From assembly GCF_023896955.1 (NCBI RefSeq), contig NZ_JAMHIW010000012.1:62001-126000 (forward strand): a DNA stretch of 64,000 nucleotides. The letters run 5' to 3'. This DNA comes from Micromonospora sp. RHAY321. Lineage in GTDB: Bacteria; Actinomycetota; Actinomycetes; Mycobacteriales; Micromonosporaceae. A model generated the notes under the pieces. That model did no database searches. It was not told the origin of the DNA and worked only from the letters and a program-made list of their open reading frames with translations. The stretch's first letter is position 1. Each line of letters begins with the position of its first letter. This document shows positions 1 through 8,129 of the stretch, one piece after another. Both the position numbers and the translations under genes were made by a program.

Positions 1-135
1 CGTGCCACCGGTTTCCCGGAACCGAGGAACCGGAACGCCGGCCCGGCGAGGATCACCCAGCCCGGCCGCGCCGGACCCGCCCTCGGCGTCGTCGGAGGCA
101 CGGTGCGGTGCGGACCCGGGTCGGTGGGCGGCCAC
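1..135 (-). CDS. possible partial CDS downstream of the GTPase gene
   Basis: The reading frame from a GTG at 135 is open to the window edge (45 codons) and starts 4 nt after the stop of the GTPase gene, as expected for a second gene in the same operon. The visible part is low-complexity, rich in Pro, Gly, Ala and Arg, with no recognisable domain and no clear ribosome binding site. Dynamin-like genes often come in tandem pairs in actinomycetes, so a second GTPase is one possibility; that is inference only. Confidence 0.35.
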   Translation of the reverse strand, partial: MAAHRPGSAPHRASDDAEGGSGAAGLGDPRRAGVPVPRFRETGGT

Positions 136-139
136 GCGG

Positions 140-1660
140 TCAGGCGAGCAGGATGCCGTGGTCGACTGCATCGGAGAGCACCGCGCCCAGCGAGAGGCGG
201 ATCACCTCGAACCGTCGGGAGATCTCCCGGGACAACCCCAGCTCGACCTCCCGCAGCGCACGCTGGGACCACGCCCGCGCCGCGTTGTGGTCGTCGTTGC
301 CAGGGGTACGCCAGGTCTGCCAGCACCCGCCGGAGAGCGCCACCGCGACCGGCGGGAGCACCTCGTCGCGGGCCGCGGTCGGGTAGCCGGCGAGCGCGTC
401 GATCGCGTCCGGGCCGGTCAGCCCGGCCACCCCGGCCGTGCTGGTGATCAGCAACACCCGGTCCAGGTCCCGGCCGGACCGGTGATCGGCCAGGCCGTAC
501 TGAACGGCGGTGGCGATCCGGCGGCGTACGCCCTCCGCCGGCGGCGCGCCGAGCACCCGGGTCGCGGCATCGGCGATGATGCCCCGCACCGCGTGGTCGC
601 ACTGGGCGGTCGCGAGCAGCGACAACGCCGCCATCTCCCGGTCCAGCAGCTCCGGCAGGCCGGCGCAGCCGACCCCGAAGACGATCTCCTGAACCACCCG
701 CAGGTGGGCGTTCGCCAACTCCAGGGCGAGGTGCTGGCGGATCCGCTGGGCGCAGGAGCGGGTCTGCCGGTCGAGCTGCTCGGACCAGTCCCCCGGGTCG
801 GCGACCACGGCCACCCGGTCGTGCTGGCCCGGGAACACCGGCGGATCCACGCTGGCCCGGTGCAACCCCTCGTCGGCCGCCCAACCCACCAGCGCCCGGC
901 GCAGGTCGGCCGCGGAGTCGGCGCCGGAGATCGGGAACCACCGCGCACCGGCCAGCGCCGGCACGGCGGCCAGCAACGCCGCCCGGTGCGCCGCCACGGT
1001 CACCGCGACCGGGTCGACCTCGCCGGGCACACCGCCGGCCGGCGGGACGGACGCCCCCGCGTCCTCCGTCGTCGCCGCGCCCGGGGTGACCGCGAAGACG
1101 ACCCGCACCGGGGCCGAGGCGACCTCGGCGAGCAGGTTCAACTCAGCGGCGGTGAACGCCTGGTCGGCCGCGATCACGAAGAGCAGCGCGCCGGCCCGGC
1201 CGACCGCGTCGAGCAGCACCCGGCCGCCGGCCACGCCGAGGGTGCCGCTGTCCGGTGTGTCGATCAGGGTGAAGTGCCGCAGCAGCGGCTCGGGCACGCT
1301 CAGCTCGACCCGCCGGGGCGGGCGGGCCAGCGCCGGACCGGCGGCATCCCGGTCGGCGCCGTAGGAGTGCGGCTGGCGGTAGCCCGGCACGTACGCCGCC
1401 CGGCTGGGCACCTTCGCGTGCCGCACCACCAGCCAACTGCCCGCCGGCACGGTGAGCATGACCGGGTCGAGCCCGAGCAGGGTGGCGAGCACCGCACGAC
1501 GCTCGGCGCCGGCCGGACCGACGGCGACCACGCCGAGCGGCTCCTCCGAACCGGGACCGGTCACGCCGACCCGGGTGGGCAGCGGGCCGCAGCGCGGCAG
1601 GTCAGTCGGGCCGGCCATGTCGTCCGGCGAGTCGACCGAGGGGAGAGGGCCCTGCTTCAT
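140..1660 (-). CDS. degenerate dynamin-like GTPase-fold protein
   Basis: The protein is 506 aa. The start is the ATG at 1660, preceded by GGAGG with 7 nt spacing; a longer in-frame extension to 1783 has no such site. It has the outline of a dynamin/Era-type G domain: a P-loop-like segment GPAGAERR (about residues 48-55) and a G3-like LIDTPDSG strand, followed by an alpha-helical C-terminal half. The GK[ST] of the Walker A motif is absent, and the expected [NT]KxD motif reads VTPGA. GTP hydrolysis is therefore doubtful. Dynamin-like proteins of actinomycetes act on membranes, for example at sporulation septa. The gene is divergent from the LuxR-type regulator. Family assignment is by pattern only. 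Confidence 0.6.
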   Translation of the reverse strand: MKQGPLPSVDSPDDMAGPTDLPRCGPLPTRVGVTGPGSEEPLGVVAVGPAGAERRAVLATLLGLDPVMLTVPAGSWLVVRHAKVPSRAAYVPGYRQPHSYGADRDAAGPALARPPRRVELSVPEPLLRHFTLIDTPDSGTLGVAGGRVLLDAVGRAGALLFVIAADQAFTAAELNLLAEVASAPVRVVFAVTPGAATTEDAGASVPPAGGVPGEVDPVAVTVAAHRAALLAAVPALAGARWFPISGADSAADLRRALVGWAADEGLHRASVDPPVFPGQHDRVAVVADPGDWSEQLDRQTRSCAQRIRQHLALELANAHLRVVQEIVFGVGCAGLPELLDREMAALSLLATAQCDHAVRGIIADAATRVLGAPPAEGVRRRIATAVQYGLADHRSGRDLDRVLLITSTAGVAGLTGPDAIDALAGYPTAARDEVLPPVAVALSGGCWQTWRTPGNDDHNAARAWSQRALREVELGLSREISRRFEVIRLSLGAVLSDAVDHGILLA

Positions 1661-1785
1661 CAGGTGGCCTCCCGTGGCGGGCGACCGGCGCGCCGGTCGC
1701 GTGGAGAAAATCCGGTGACAGAACCCGGATGTCGGAACAGTACGTGCGGACCGGTGACCGGGCCGAACACTTCGGATACTCACCG

Positions 1786-1801
1786 GTAATCGCGAGATTA
1801 C
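1786..1801. promoter_or_regulatory. palindrome between divergent genes, possible operator
   Basis: GTAATC-GCGA-GATTAC is an inverted repeat with perfect 6-bp arms, in an unusually AT-rich patch of the 199-bp divergent spacer between the GTPase and LuxR-type genes. Position and symmetry suit a regulator-binding site; the binding protein is unknown. Confidence 0.3.
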
Positions 1802-1847
1802 TCAACTTCGGTGGGTGACGGTACGCGCGCGGACAGGTTTCGATGGA

Positions 1848-1853
1848 TATGCT
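1848..1853 (+). promoter_or_regulatory. -10 box (TATGCT) of a probable leaderless promoter
   Basis: TATGCT ends 6 nt before the ATG at 1860 and no Shine-Dalgarno sequence is present. This spacing is typical of actinobacterial leaderless transcripts and supports the 1860 start. Confidence 0.45.
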
Positions 1854-1859
1854 GCCCGG

Positions 1860-4538
1860 ATGAGTCGATGGAAGTTCGTCGGCCGAACCGAGGAGCTCAA
1901 CCGCCTGCTGGCGGCGGTGACCGGCGAGGCCGGCCGGGGGCTCTTCTTCAGCGGCAGCGCGGGCATCGGCAAGAGCCGGCTGCTGCGCGAGGGCCTGAGC
2001 ACCCTGCCCACCGACCGCTACGCGATCTGGTCCATCGCGGCCAGCGCCACCACCGCCGCGCTGCCGTTCGGCGGGCTGGTGCAGGTCCTTCCCGCCGAGC
2101 AACCGCAGGGGCTGTCCCCCGCAGGCATTCTGCGCTGGGCACTGGGCGTCCTGCAACAGCAGGCCGCCGGCCGGCGGATCGTGCTCGCCATCGACGACGC
2201 GCACCTGCTCGACCCGCCGTCGGCGGCGCTGGTGCACCTGGTCGCCCGGGCGGAGAACGCCACGGTGATCGGCACCCTGCGCGACGGCGAGCAGATCCCG
2301 CTGCCGATCCGGGCACTCTGGACCGACGACCTGGTCGAGCACGTCGAGCTGACCCCGATGCCGCAGGCCGAGACCGCCGGTCTGCTCGCGGCGATCCTGG
2401 GCGGCCCGGTCGACGCCGGCTCCGCCGACCGGCTCGGCCGGCTGTCGGCCGGCAACCCACTGCTGCTGCGCGAGCTGGTGCACGCCGCCAACGGCAGCGC
2501 GGAGCTGAAGCGCACCTACGGCATCTGGAAGTGGACCGGGCGCCTGGAGTTGGCACCCAACCTGACCGATCTGATCGACACCCGGGTCGGGCAGCTCACC
2601 GACGGCGTCCGCGCGGTCGTCGAGCTGGTCGCCTTCGGCGAACCGCTGGGTCTGCACCTGCTCAACCTGGCCGCCGAGTCGGCCGACGTGGAGATGGCCG
2701 AGGAACGCGGGCTGATCAGCGTCGTGCAGAGCGACCGCCGGACCAACGTCCGGCTGGCCCACCCGCTCTACGGCGAGGTGATGCGACGCCGCTGCCCGGT
2801 CAGCCGCACCCGCCGGCTCCAGGCGCACCTCGCGGAGCTGCTCGAGCAGGTCGGCAAGCGCCGCCGCGACGACCTCCTGCGGGTCGCGGTGTGGCGGCTC
2901 GACTCGGGCACCGCGCAGGACCCCGCCCTGCTGGTCGACGCGGCCGTGCAGGCGTTCACCCGTTACGACGTGCCGCTGGCGACGAGGCTGGCCCGCGCCG
3001 CGCTGAACGCCGACGGCGGCTCGGACGCCGCCGAGCTGCTGGCCACCATCCTGATGTTCGCCGACCGGCCGGACGAGGCGATCGACGTCCTCGACGCGGT
3101 GACCCCCGACCCGGACGACGAGCGGCGGCTCTGCCGGTGGCTGACCGTGCGGGGGATGGTCAGCTACTGGGGGCTGAGCCAGGAGTCCACGGTGGAGGAG
3201 ATCGCGAGCCGCGTCGAGCAGCTCAGCGACTCCGCCGACCGGGCCCGGGTGCACGCCTTCGAGGCGATCATGCGACTGCACCGGCTGGACACGGCCACCG
3301 CCGTACGGCTCAGCCAGCGGGTGCTGGACCGGCCTGCGGCCAGCGTCGCCGCCCGCGAGCTGGCCCGCAGCACCATCGCGTACGTCCAGGCCGCGCAGGG
3401 CCAACTCGCCCGCAGCGGTACGGCGATCGCCCAGGTGCACTCCGCGGCGGCCAGTTGGCGCACCGACATGCCGTACCTGCAACTGGCCCTGGAGCTGGCC
3501 CGGGGCACCCGGCTCATGCTCACCGGCGACCTGGTCGGGATCGACGCGATCGTCGCCGACGAGTTCGCCGACCTCGCCGGTGCCGGTGACTTCCGGCTCG
3601 GCACCGGCTACCTGGCCATCCTCCAGGCGTACGCGGCCCGCCTGCGCGGGCAGAGCGACGCGGCGATGCGTACCTCACTGGGTGCCTGCGCGGTGCTGGC
3701 CACCAGTCGGGTCTACGCCGGTATTGCCCAGGCCGAACGCGCCCAGGCGGCGGCGCTGCGCGGCGACGCGGCGCAGGCCGCCGAGGCGATGGCCGAGGCC
3801 GACCGCACCCACGCACCGGGCATGGCGGTGCTCTACCCCTGGCTGGAGCAGGCCCGAGGCGCGGTGCTCGCGGCGTCGGGCGACCTGCCCGGCGCGGCCA
3901 AGCAGCTCAGCGACCTGGTGGACCGGCTGCGCGCGGACGGCTTCGCCGGGCACGAGGTGCACGTCCTGCACGACCTGGTCCGGCTGGACCAGGCCAGCGC
4001 CCCGGTCGGCCCCACCTGCTCCGACGGCGGCCGGCGCACCGTCGCGCAGCGCCTCGCGGAGCTCTCCGAGCGGGTCGACGGGGTGCTCCCACCCCTGCTG
4101 GCCCGGCACGCCCGGGCCGCGGTCACCGACTCCGCCCCGGACCTGCTCGCCGTCGCCGACGACTACTCCGCGCTGGAGCTGCACGTGTACGCCGCCGAGG
4201 CCACCGCCCAGGCCCTGCACCGGCTGCGGCAGCAGCACTCGCCGGCGGCCGGTGAGGCCCGGGAGCGCCTGGCCGGGCTGCTCGGCCGCTGCGACCTGAT
4301 CCGCACGCCCGCGCTGCACGCCGGGGCGCCGGTGCTGACCGAACGTGAGTGGCAGGTGGCTCGCCTCGCCGCCCACGGCGCGACCAGCAAGGCCATCGCG
4401 GAGCGTCTCTACCTCTCCGCCCGCACGGTGGAAAACCACCTCCAGCGGATCTACACCAAGCTCGGCGTGACCGGCCGGGCCGAACTGTGGGCCGCGCTGC
4501 GGTCGATCCCGGGCCACGAGGGCGGCGACGCGGGCTGA
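1860..4538 (+). CDS. LuxR-family (LAL-type) ATP-binding transcriptional regulator
   Basis: The protein is 892 aa. An N-terminal AAA/STAND-type ATPase domain has Walker A GSAGIGKS (residues 32-39) and Walker B LAIDDAHLL. A long helical, TPR-like middle follows. The last ~70 residues are a LuxR helix-turn-helix, with LTEREWQVARLAAHG and ARTVENHLQRIYTKLGV as landmarks. Large regulators of this type sense a ligand through the middle region and use ATP to control activation. The ATG at 1860 is preferred to the GTG at 1815 because of the TATGCT box 6 nt upstream. The gene ends 16 bp before the nicotinate phosphoribosyltransferase gene, but that gene carries its own -10-like box. A regulatory link to NAD salvage is possible but unproven. 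Confidence 0.88.
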   Translation: MSRWKFVGRTEELNRLLAAVTGEAGRGLFFSGSAGIGKSRLLREGLSTLPTDRYAIWSIAASATTAALPFGGLVQVLPAEQPQGLSPAGILRWALGVLQQQAAGRRIVLAIDDAHLLDPPSAALVHLVARAENATVIGTLRDGEQIPLPIRALWTDDLVEHVELTPMPQAETAGLLAAILGGPVDAGSADRLGRLSAGNPLLLRELVHAANGSAELKRTYGIWKWTGRLELAPNLTDLIDTRVGQLTDGVRAVVELVAFGEPLGLHLLNLAAESADVEMAEERGLISVVQSDRRTNVRLAHPLYGEVMRRRCPVSRTRRLQAHLAELLEQVGKRRRDDLLRVAVWRLDSGTAQDPALLVDAAVQAFTRYDVPLATRLARAALNADGGSDAAELLATILMFADRPDEAIDVLDAVTPDPDDERRLCRWLTVRGMVSYWGLSQESTVEEIASRVEQLSDSADRARVHAFEAIMRLHRLDTATAVRLSQRVLDRPAASVAARELARSTIAYVQAAQGQLARSGTAIAQVHSAAASWRTDMPYLQLALELARGTRLMLTGDLVGIDAIVADEFADLAGAGDFRLGTGYLAILQAYAARLRGQSDAAMRTSLGACAVLATSRVYAGIAQAERAQAAALRGDAAQAAEAMAEADRTHAPGMAVLYPWLEQARGAVLAASGDLPGAAKQLSDLVDRLRADGFAGHEVHVLHDLVRLDQASAPVGPTCSDGGRRTVAQRLAELSERVDGVLPPLLARHARAAVTDSAPDLLAVADDYSALELHVYAAEATAQALHRLRQQHSPAAGEARERLAGLLGRCDLIRTPALHAGAPVLTEREWQVARLAAHGATSKAIAERLYLSARTVENHLQRIYTKLGVTGRAELWAALRSIPGHEGGDAG

Positions 4539-4542
4539 ACCT

Positions 4543-4548
4543 TAGGCT
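4543..4548 (+). promoter_or_regulatory. -10 box (TAGGCT) in front of pncB
   Basis: TAGGCT lies 6 nt before the GTG at 4555, just after the stop of the LuxR-type gene, and there is no ribosome binding site. This is compatible with leaderless transcription of the NAD-salvage genes independent of the upstream gene. Confidence 0.4.
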
Positions 4549-4554
4549 GAGGCG

Positions 4555-5841
4555 GTGAGCACCCTCCGCCCCGCGCTGCTGACCGACCACTACGAGCTGA
4601 CGATGGTCAGCGCGGCCCTGAAGGACGGCACCGCCGACCGCCGCTGCGTCTTCGAGGTGTTCAGCCGCCGGCTGCCCACCGGCCGCCGCTACGGCGTCGT
4701 CGCCGGCACCGGCCGGCTGATCGACCTGGTCCGCGACTTCCGCTTCGACCCGAAGGAGATCGACTTTCTCCGGAGGACCGGGGTGGTCGACGAGGCGGCG
4801 GCCGCCTGGCTCGCCGACTACCGCTTCGCGGGCGACATCGACGGGTACGCCGAGGGTGAGCTGTTCTTCCCCGGTTCGCCGATCCTCACCGTCTCCGGCG
4901 GCTTCGCCGAGTGCGTCGTGCTGGAGACCCTGGTGCTCTCCGTGCTCAACCACGACAGCGCGGTGGCGGCCGCCGCCGCCCGGATGGTGACCGCGGCGCG
5001 CGGTCGGGCTCTGATCGAGATGGGCTCACGCCGGGCACACGAGGAGGCCGCGGTGGCCGCGGCGCGGGCCGCGTACCTGGCCGGGTTCCGGTTCACCTCC
5101 AACCTCGCCGCCGGCGCGCGCTACGGCATCCCCACCGCCGGTACGGCGGCGCACGCGTTCACGCTGCTGCACGACGACGAGCGGGCTGCCTTTGCCTCGC
5201 AGGTCGCCACGCTGGGCAAGGACACGACGCTGCTGGTCGACACGTACGACATCAGCCAGGGCATCCGCAACGCGATCGCGGTGGCCGGGCCGGAACTGCG
5301 GGCGGTACGGATCGACTCCGGTGACCTGGCGGTGATCGCTCAGCAGTCCCGGGAGCTGCTGGATTCGCTGGGCGCCACCGAAACGAAGATCATCGTCTCC
5401 GGCGACCTGGACGAGTACTCCATCGCCTCGCTGGCCGCCGAGCCGGTGGACATGTACGGCGCGGGCACGGCCGTGGTCACCGGCTCCGGCGCGCCGACCG
5501 CCGGGCTGGTCTACAAGCTCGTCGAGGTCGAGGGACGACCGGTGGTGAAGCGCTCCGAGCACAAGGCGACCATCGGTGGCCGCAAGGTGGCCGTCCGCCG
5601 GCACAAGCCGACGGGCACCGCCACCGAGGAGGTCATCGTGCCCCAGGGCGTACCGGACCGGCAGCCCAACGACCGGATGCTCCAGCGCTCGTACGTGGTC
5701 GAGGGCGAGACGGTGGCGCTGCCCTCCCTGGACGAGTCGCGGGAGCACCTGCGCGAGTGCCTGATCTCGATCCCGTGGGAGGGGCTGAAGCTCTCCGCCG
5801 GCGACCCGGCCGTGCCGGTCACCGTCGTACCCGCCGACTGA
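4555..5841 (+). CDS. pncB: nicotinate phosphoribosyltransferase
   Basis: The protein is 428 aa, the usual length of bacterial NAPRTase. The enzyme condenses nicotinate with PRPP, coupled to ATP hydrolysis, to give nicotinate mononucleotide in the Preiss-Handler NAD salvage pathway. Family marks are the N-terminal LLTDHYELTM, the MGSRRAHEEAA segment and the phosphate-binding strand VRIDSGDLAVIAQQ, followed by KIIVSGDLDEYSI. The start is the GTG at 4555. The nicotinamidase gene follows 53 bp downstream and makes the substrate, so the two form a functional pair. Confidence 0.95.
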   Translation: MSTLRPALLTDHYELTMVSAALKDGTADRRCVFEVFSRRLPTGRRYGVVAGTGRLIDLVRDFRFDPKEIDFLRRTGVVDEAAAAWLADYRFAGDIDGYAEGELFFPGSPILTVSGGFAECVVLETLVLSVLNHDSAVAAAAARMVTAARGRALIEMGSRRAHEEAAVAAARAAYLAGFRFTSNLAAGARYGIPTAGTAAHAFTLLHDDERAAFASQVATLGKDTTLLVDTYDISQGIRNAIAVAGPELRAVRIDSGDLAVIAQQSRELLDSLGATETKIIVSGDLDEYSIASLAAEPVDMYGAGTAVVTGSGAPTAGLVYKLVEVEGRPVVKRSEHKATIGGRKVAVRRHKPTGTATEEVIVPQGVPDRQPNDRMLQRSYVVEGETVALPSLDESREHLRECLISIPWEGLKLSAGDPAVPVTVVPAD

Positions 5842-5894
5842 GCCTCGTCCAGGACCGTCACCACAGACCCGATCGTGAGGAGAGGAAAGTCCCG

Positions 5895-6476
5895 ATGGCC
5901 AACGCGCTGATCATCGTCGACGTGCAGAACGACTTCTGCGAGGGCGGCTCGCTGGCCGTCGGGGGCGGTGCTGGCGTGGCCGCCGGCATCTCGCGGCTGC
6001 TCGCCGCCGAGCCCGACCGCTGGGCACACGTGGTCGCGACGAAGGACTACCACATCGACCCCGGCGCGCACTTCGGCGATCCGCCGGACTTCGTGGAGTC
6101 CTGGCCCCGGCACTGCGTGGTCGGCACCAGCGGCTCGGAGTTCCACCCCGACCTGGAGACCGGGCGGATCGAGGCGATCTTCCACAAGGGCGAGCACGCG
6201 GCGGCGTACTCCGGGTTCGAGGGGCATGCCGACGACGGCGAGTGCCTGGCCGACTGGCTGCGCCGACACGACGTGGACCGGGTCGACGTGGTCGGCATCG
6301 CCACCGACCACTGCGTCCGGGCGACCGCCCTGGACGCCGCCCGCGAGGGCTTCGCCACCACCGTGCTGCTCGAACTGACCGCCGCTGTCGCCCCGGCCAC
6401 CACCGACGTGGCGCTGCGGGCGATGGAGGGCGAAGGGGTGACCCTGCACGGTCAGCCTGTGATCAGGGCCGCATGA
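5895..6476 (+). CDS. pncA: nicotinamidase (isochorismatase family)
   Basis: The protein is 193 aa. It hydrolyses nicotinamide to nicotinate and ammonia and so feeds the preceding phosphoribosyltransferase. The catalytic triad is visible as D9 (in DVQNDF), K98 (FHKGEH) and C140 (ATDHCVRATA), matching D8/K96/C138 of Mycobacterium tuberculosis PncA. Metal-binding residues are carried by the TKDYHIDPGAHF segment and a following His. The ATG at 5895 follows the purine-rich site GAGGAGAGGAAAG. Enzymes of this type also activate pyrazinamide. Confidence 0.95.
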   Translation: MANALIIVDVQNDFCEGGSLAVGGGAGVAAGISRLLAAEPDRWAHVVATKDYHIDPGAHFGDPPDFVESWPRHCVVGTSGSEFHPDLETGRIEAIFHKGEHAAAYSGFEGHADDGECLADWLRRHDVDRVDVVGIATDHCVRATALDAAREGFATTVLLELTAAVAPATTDVALRAMEGEGVTLHGQPVIRAA

Positions 6477-6540
6477 AGCGGTAATTGGCTGGTCATCCGC
6501 CCGCCTCCGGTCGAGGATGTCGCCGGAGGTACGGACCCAC

Positions 6541-7767
6541 GTGAACATGAAGCCTTACCGGGATGCGCTCGCCATACCCGGCCTGCGGTCGCTGCTGCTG
6601 CTCGCCGTCCTCGCCCGCATCCCGCTCACCGCGACCGGCGTGACGCTGACCTTCTACGTGGTGCTCGACCTCGACCGGGGCTACGGGGCGGCCGGTCTGG
6701 TCGGAGCGGCCGTCACGGTCGGCGCGGCGATCGGCGGCCCGCTGCTCGGCCGGCTGGTGGACCGGCGTGGCCTGCGCCCGGTCCTGGTGCTCACCGCGAT
6801 CGCCGAGGGGCTCTTCTGGACCACGGCGCCCTCGCTGTCGTACCAGCTGCTGCTGCCGGCCGCCTTCGTGGCCGGCTCGCTCGCCCTGCCCATCTTCTCG
6901 GTGGTCCGCCAGTCGATAGCCGCGCTTGTCCCGGAGGACCGGCGCCGCCCGGCGTACGCGCTGGACTCGATGTCGGTGGAGCTGTCCTTCATGATCGGCC
7001 CGGCACTGGCGGTGGCCCTGGTCACGGCGATCTCCGCCCGGACGACCCTGTACCTGGTCGGCGCCGGCATCGTCGCCGCCGGCATCGGTCTGTGGCTGCT
7101 CAACCCGCCGACCCGGAGTGCCGCCGAGCCGACCGGCCCACGGCGCCGGGTGCCCCGCCGGGAGTGGCTGACTCCCCGACTGCTGGCCGTGCTGGCCGTC
7201 AGCGCTGCCGCCACGCTGGTGCTCGGCGGCACCGACGTGGCCGTGGTGGCCGTGCTGCGAGCCAGCGGCGAGGTCGGTTGGACCGGCGCGGTGCTGGCCA
7301 TGTGGGCGGTCGCCTCGCTGGTCGGCGGCTTCGCCTACGGCGCCGTGCACCGGTCGCTCTCCCCGCTGGCGCTGGCCGCCGCGCTCGGCCTCTGCACCAT
7401 CCCGGTCGGGCTGGGCGGCTCGCACTGGTGGCTGCTCTCCCTGGCGCTGATCCCGGCGGGCGCCCTCTGCGCGCCGACCATCGCGGCCTCCTCGGACGCG
7501 GTCAGCCGGCTGGCCCCGCCCGAGGTGCGCGGTGAGGCGATGGGCCTGCACGGCTCGGCGGTCACCGTCGGCATCGCCATCGGCGCGCCACTCGCCGGCG
7601 CGGTGATCGACGCCAGCGCGCCGCTCTGGGGCTTCGTCGTGACCGGCGCCCTGGGCGCGCTCGTCACCCTGGTGGTACTACCAATCGAGCTACGCCGACG
7701 CCGGAACGCCGACGCGGCCGCTCTGGTACCGCCCGTCGAGGCTGGCCTCACCTCCGTCACCCGCTGA
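6541..7767 (+). CDS. major facilitator superfamily transporter
   Basis: The protein is about 408 aa and almost entirely hydrophobic, with about 12 predicted membrane segments. After the second helix it has the MFS signature GRLVDRRGLRPV, and a similar loop separates the two six-helix halves. It most resembles drug or metabolite exporters; the substrate cannot be read from sequence. The GTG at 6541 lies 11 nt after GGAGG; an ATG two codons later is the alternative. It follows pncA by 64 bp in the same direction and may be read through, but nothing ties it to NAD metabolism. Confidence 0.85.
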   Translation: MNMKPYRDALAIPGLRSLLLLAVLARIPLTATGVTLTFYVVLDLDRGYGAAGLVGAAVTVGAAIGGPLLGRLVDRRGLRPVLVLTAIAEGLFWTTAPSLSYQLLLPAAFVAGSLALPIFSVVRQSIAALVPEDRRRPAYALDSMSVELSFMIGPALAVALVTAISARTTLYLVGAGIVAAGIGLWLLNPPTRSAAEPTGPRRRVPRREWLTPRLLAVLAVSAAATLVLGGTDVAVVAVLRASGEVGWTGAVLAMWAVASLVGGFAYGAVHRSLSPLALAAALGLCTIPVGLGGSHWWLLSLALIPAGALCAPTIAASSDAVSRLAPPEVRGEAMGLHGSAVTVGIAIGAPLAGAVIDASAPLWGFVVTGALGALVTLVVLPIELRRRRNADAAALVPPVEAGLTSVTR

Positions 7768-7874
7768 CGGCCGGCTCGCCGCCGCCGTCACCGACCGGAT
7801 CGCGCCCGGCCGGCAGGCGACTGCGCCCGCCGGCGACGGCGGCCGTCGCGACTGGCCTTGCTGACCGTCGCTGT

Positions 7875-7945
7875 TCTTGGTGGCCACGCGCCGCCGTGGC
7901 AGCGACCGTCTCTTGGTGGCGCGCGCCGCCGTGGCAGCGATCGTC
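7875..7945. repeat. imperfect tandem repeat, two ~35-bp units
   Basis: Units 7875-7910 and 7911-7945 both begin TCTTGGTGGC and share GCCGCCGTGGCAGCGA, differing by a short indel and one transition. The pair directly precedes the inverted repeat at 7961-8014, so the two may form one composite element. Confidence 0.7.
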
Positions 7946-7960
7946 GGGGCCGCTTTCGCA

Positions 7961-8014
7961 GAAGAGCGTGATACCTCTGAGGCATAGATATGACTCACAG
8001 GTATCACGCTCTTC
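7961..8014. repeat. perfect 16-bp inverted repeat with 22-nt loop
   Basis: GAAGAGCGTGATACCT (7961-7976) pairs perfectly with 7999-8014. The loop is AT-rich compared with the surroundings and carries the near-complementary CTGAG and CTCAC next to the arms, so the hairpin can extend. There is no T-run, and ctaD already has its own terminator closer to its stop. The element looks like a dispersed intergenic palindrome (REP/MITE-like) or a protein-binding site. Confidence 0.7.
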
Positions 8015-8066
8015 AGGACCAGGTTCCCGACGAACCGAGGGCGAGACGCGCGGTACCGGACATGGC

Positions 8067-8108
8067 GACGGGCGCCGCTCCCGGATGGTCCCGGGGGCGG
8101 CGCCCGTC
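8067..8108 (-). terminator. GC-rich hairpin, terminator of ctaD
   Basis: GACGGGCGCCGC (8067-8078) pairs with 8097-8108, with further pairing possible inside. It lies 21 bp past the ctaD stop on the minus strand. As usual in actinomycetes there is no strong T-tract. Confidence 0.65.
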
Positions 8109-8129
8109 GTACGGCTGCTGCGGTGAGCG

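Larger units (their letters stand above)
7768..8129. other. non-coding spacer with repeats and a terminator
   Basis: No convincing gene lies in these 362 bp between the convergent MFS and ctaD genes. They hold a two-copy tandem repeat, a long perfect inverted repeat and the ctaD terminator, listed separately. Confidence 0.7.

Noticed and set aside
2..1789. Long plus-strand open frame opposite the GTPase gene
   Set aside because: Composition is Arg/Gly/Pro-rich with no domain, and it mirrors a well-supported minus-strand gene; it is a GC-rich antisense shadow.
7961..8014. Inverted repeat as an insertion-sequence end or attachment site
   Set aside because: No transposase or integrase gene, no second copy of the arm elsewhere in the window and no target duplication were seen; kept only as a repeat.
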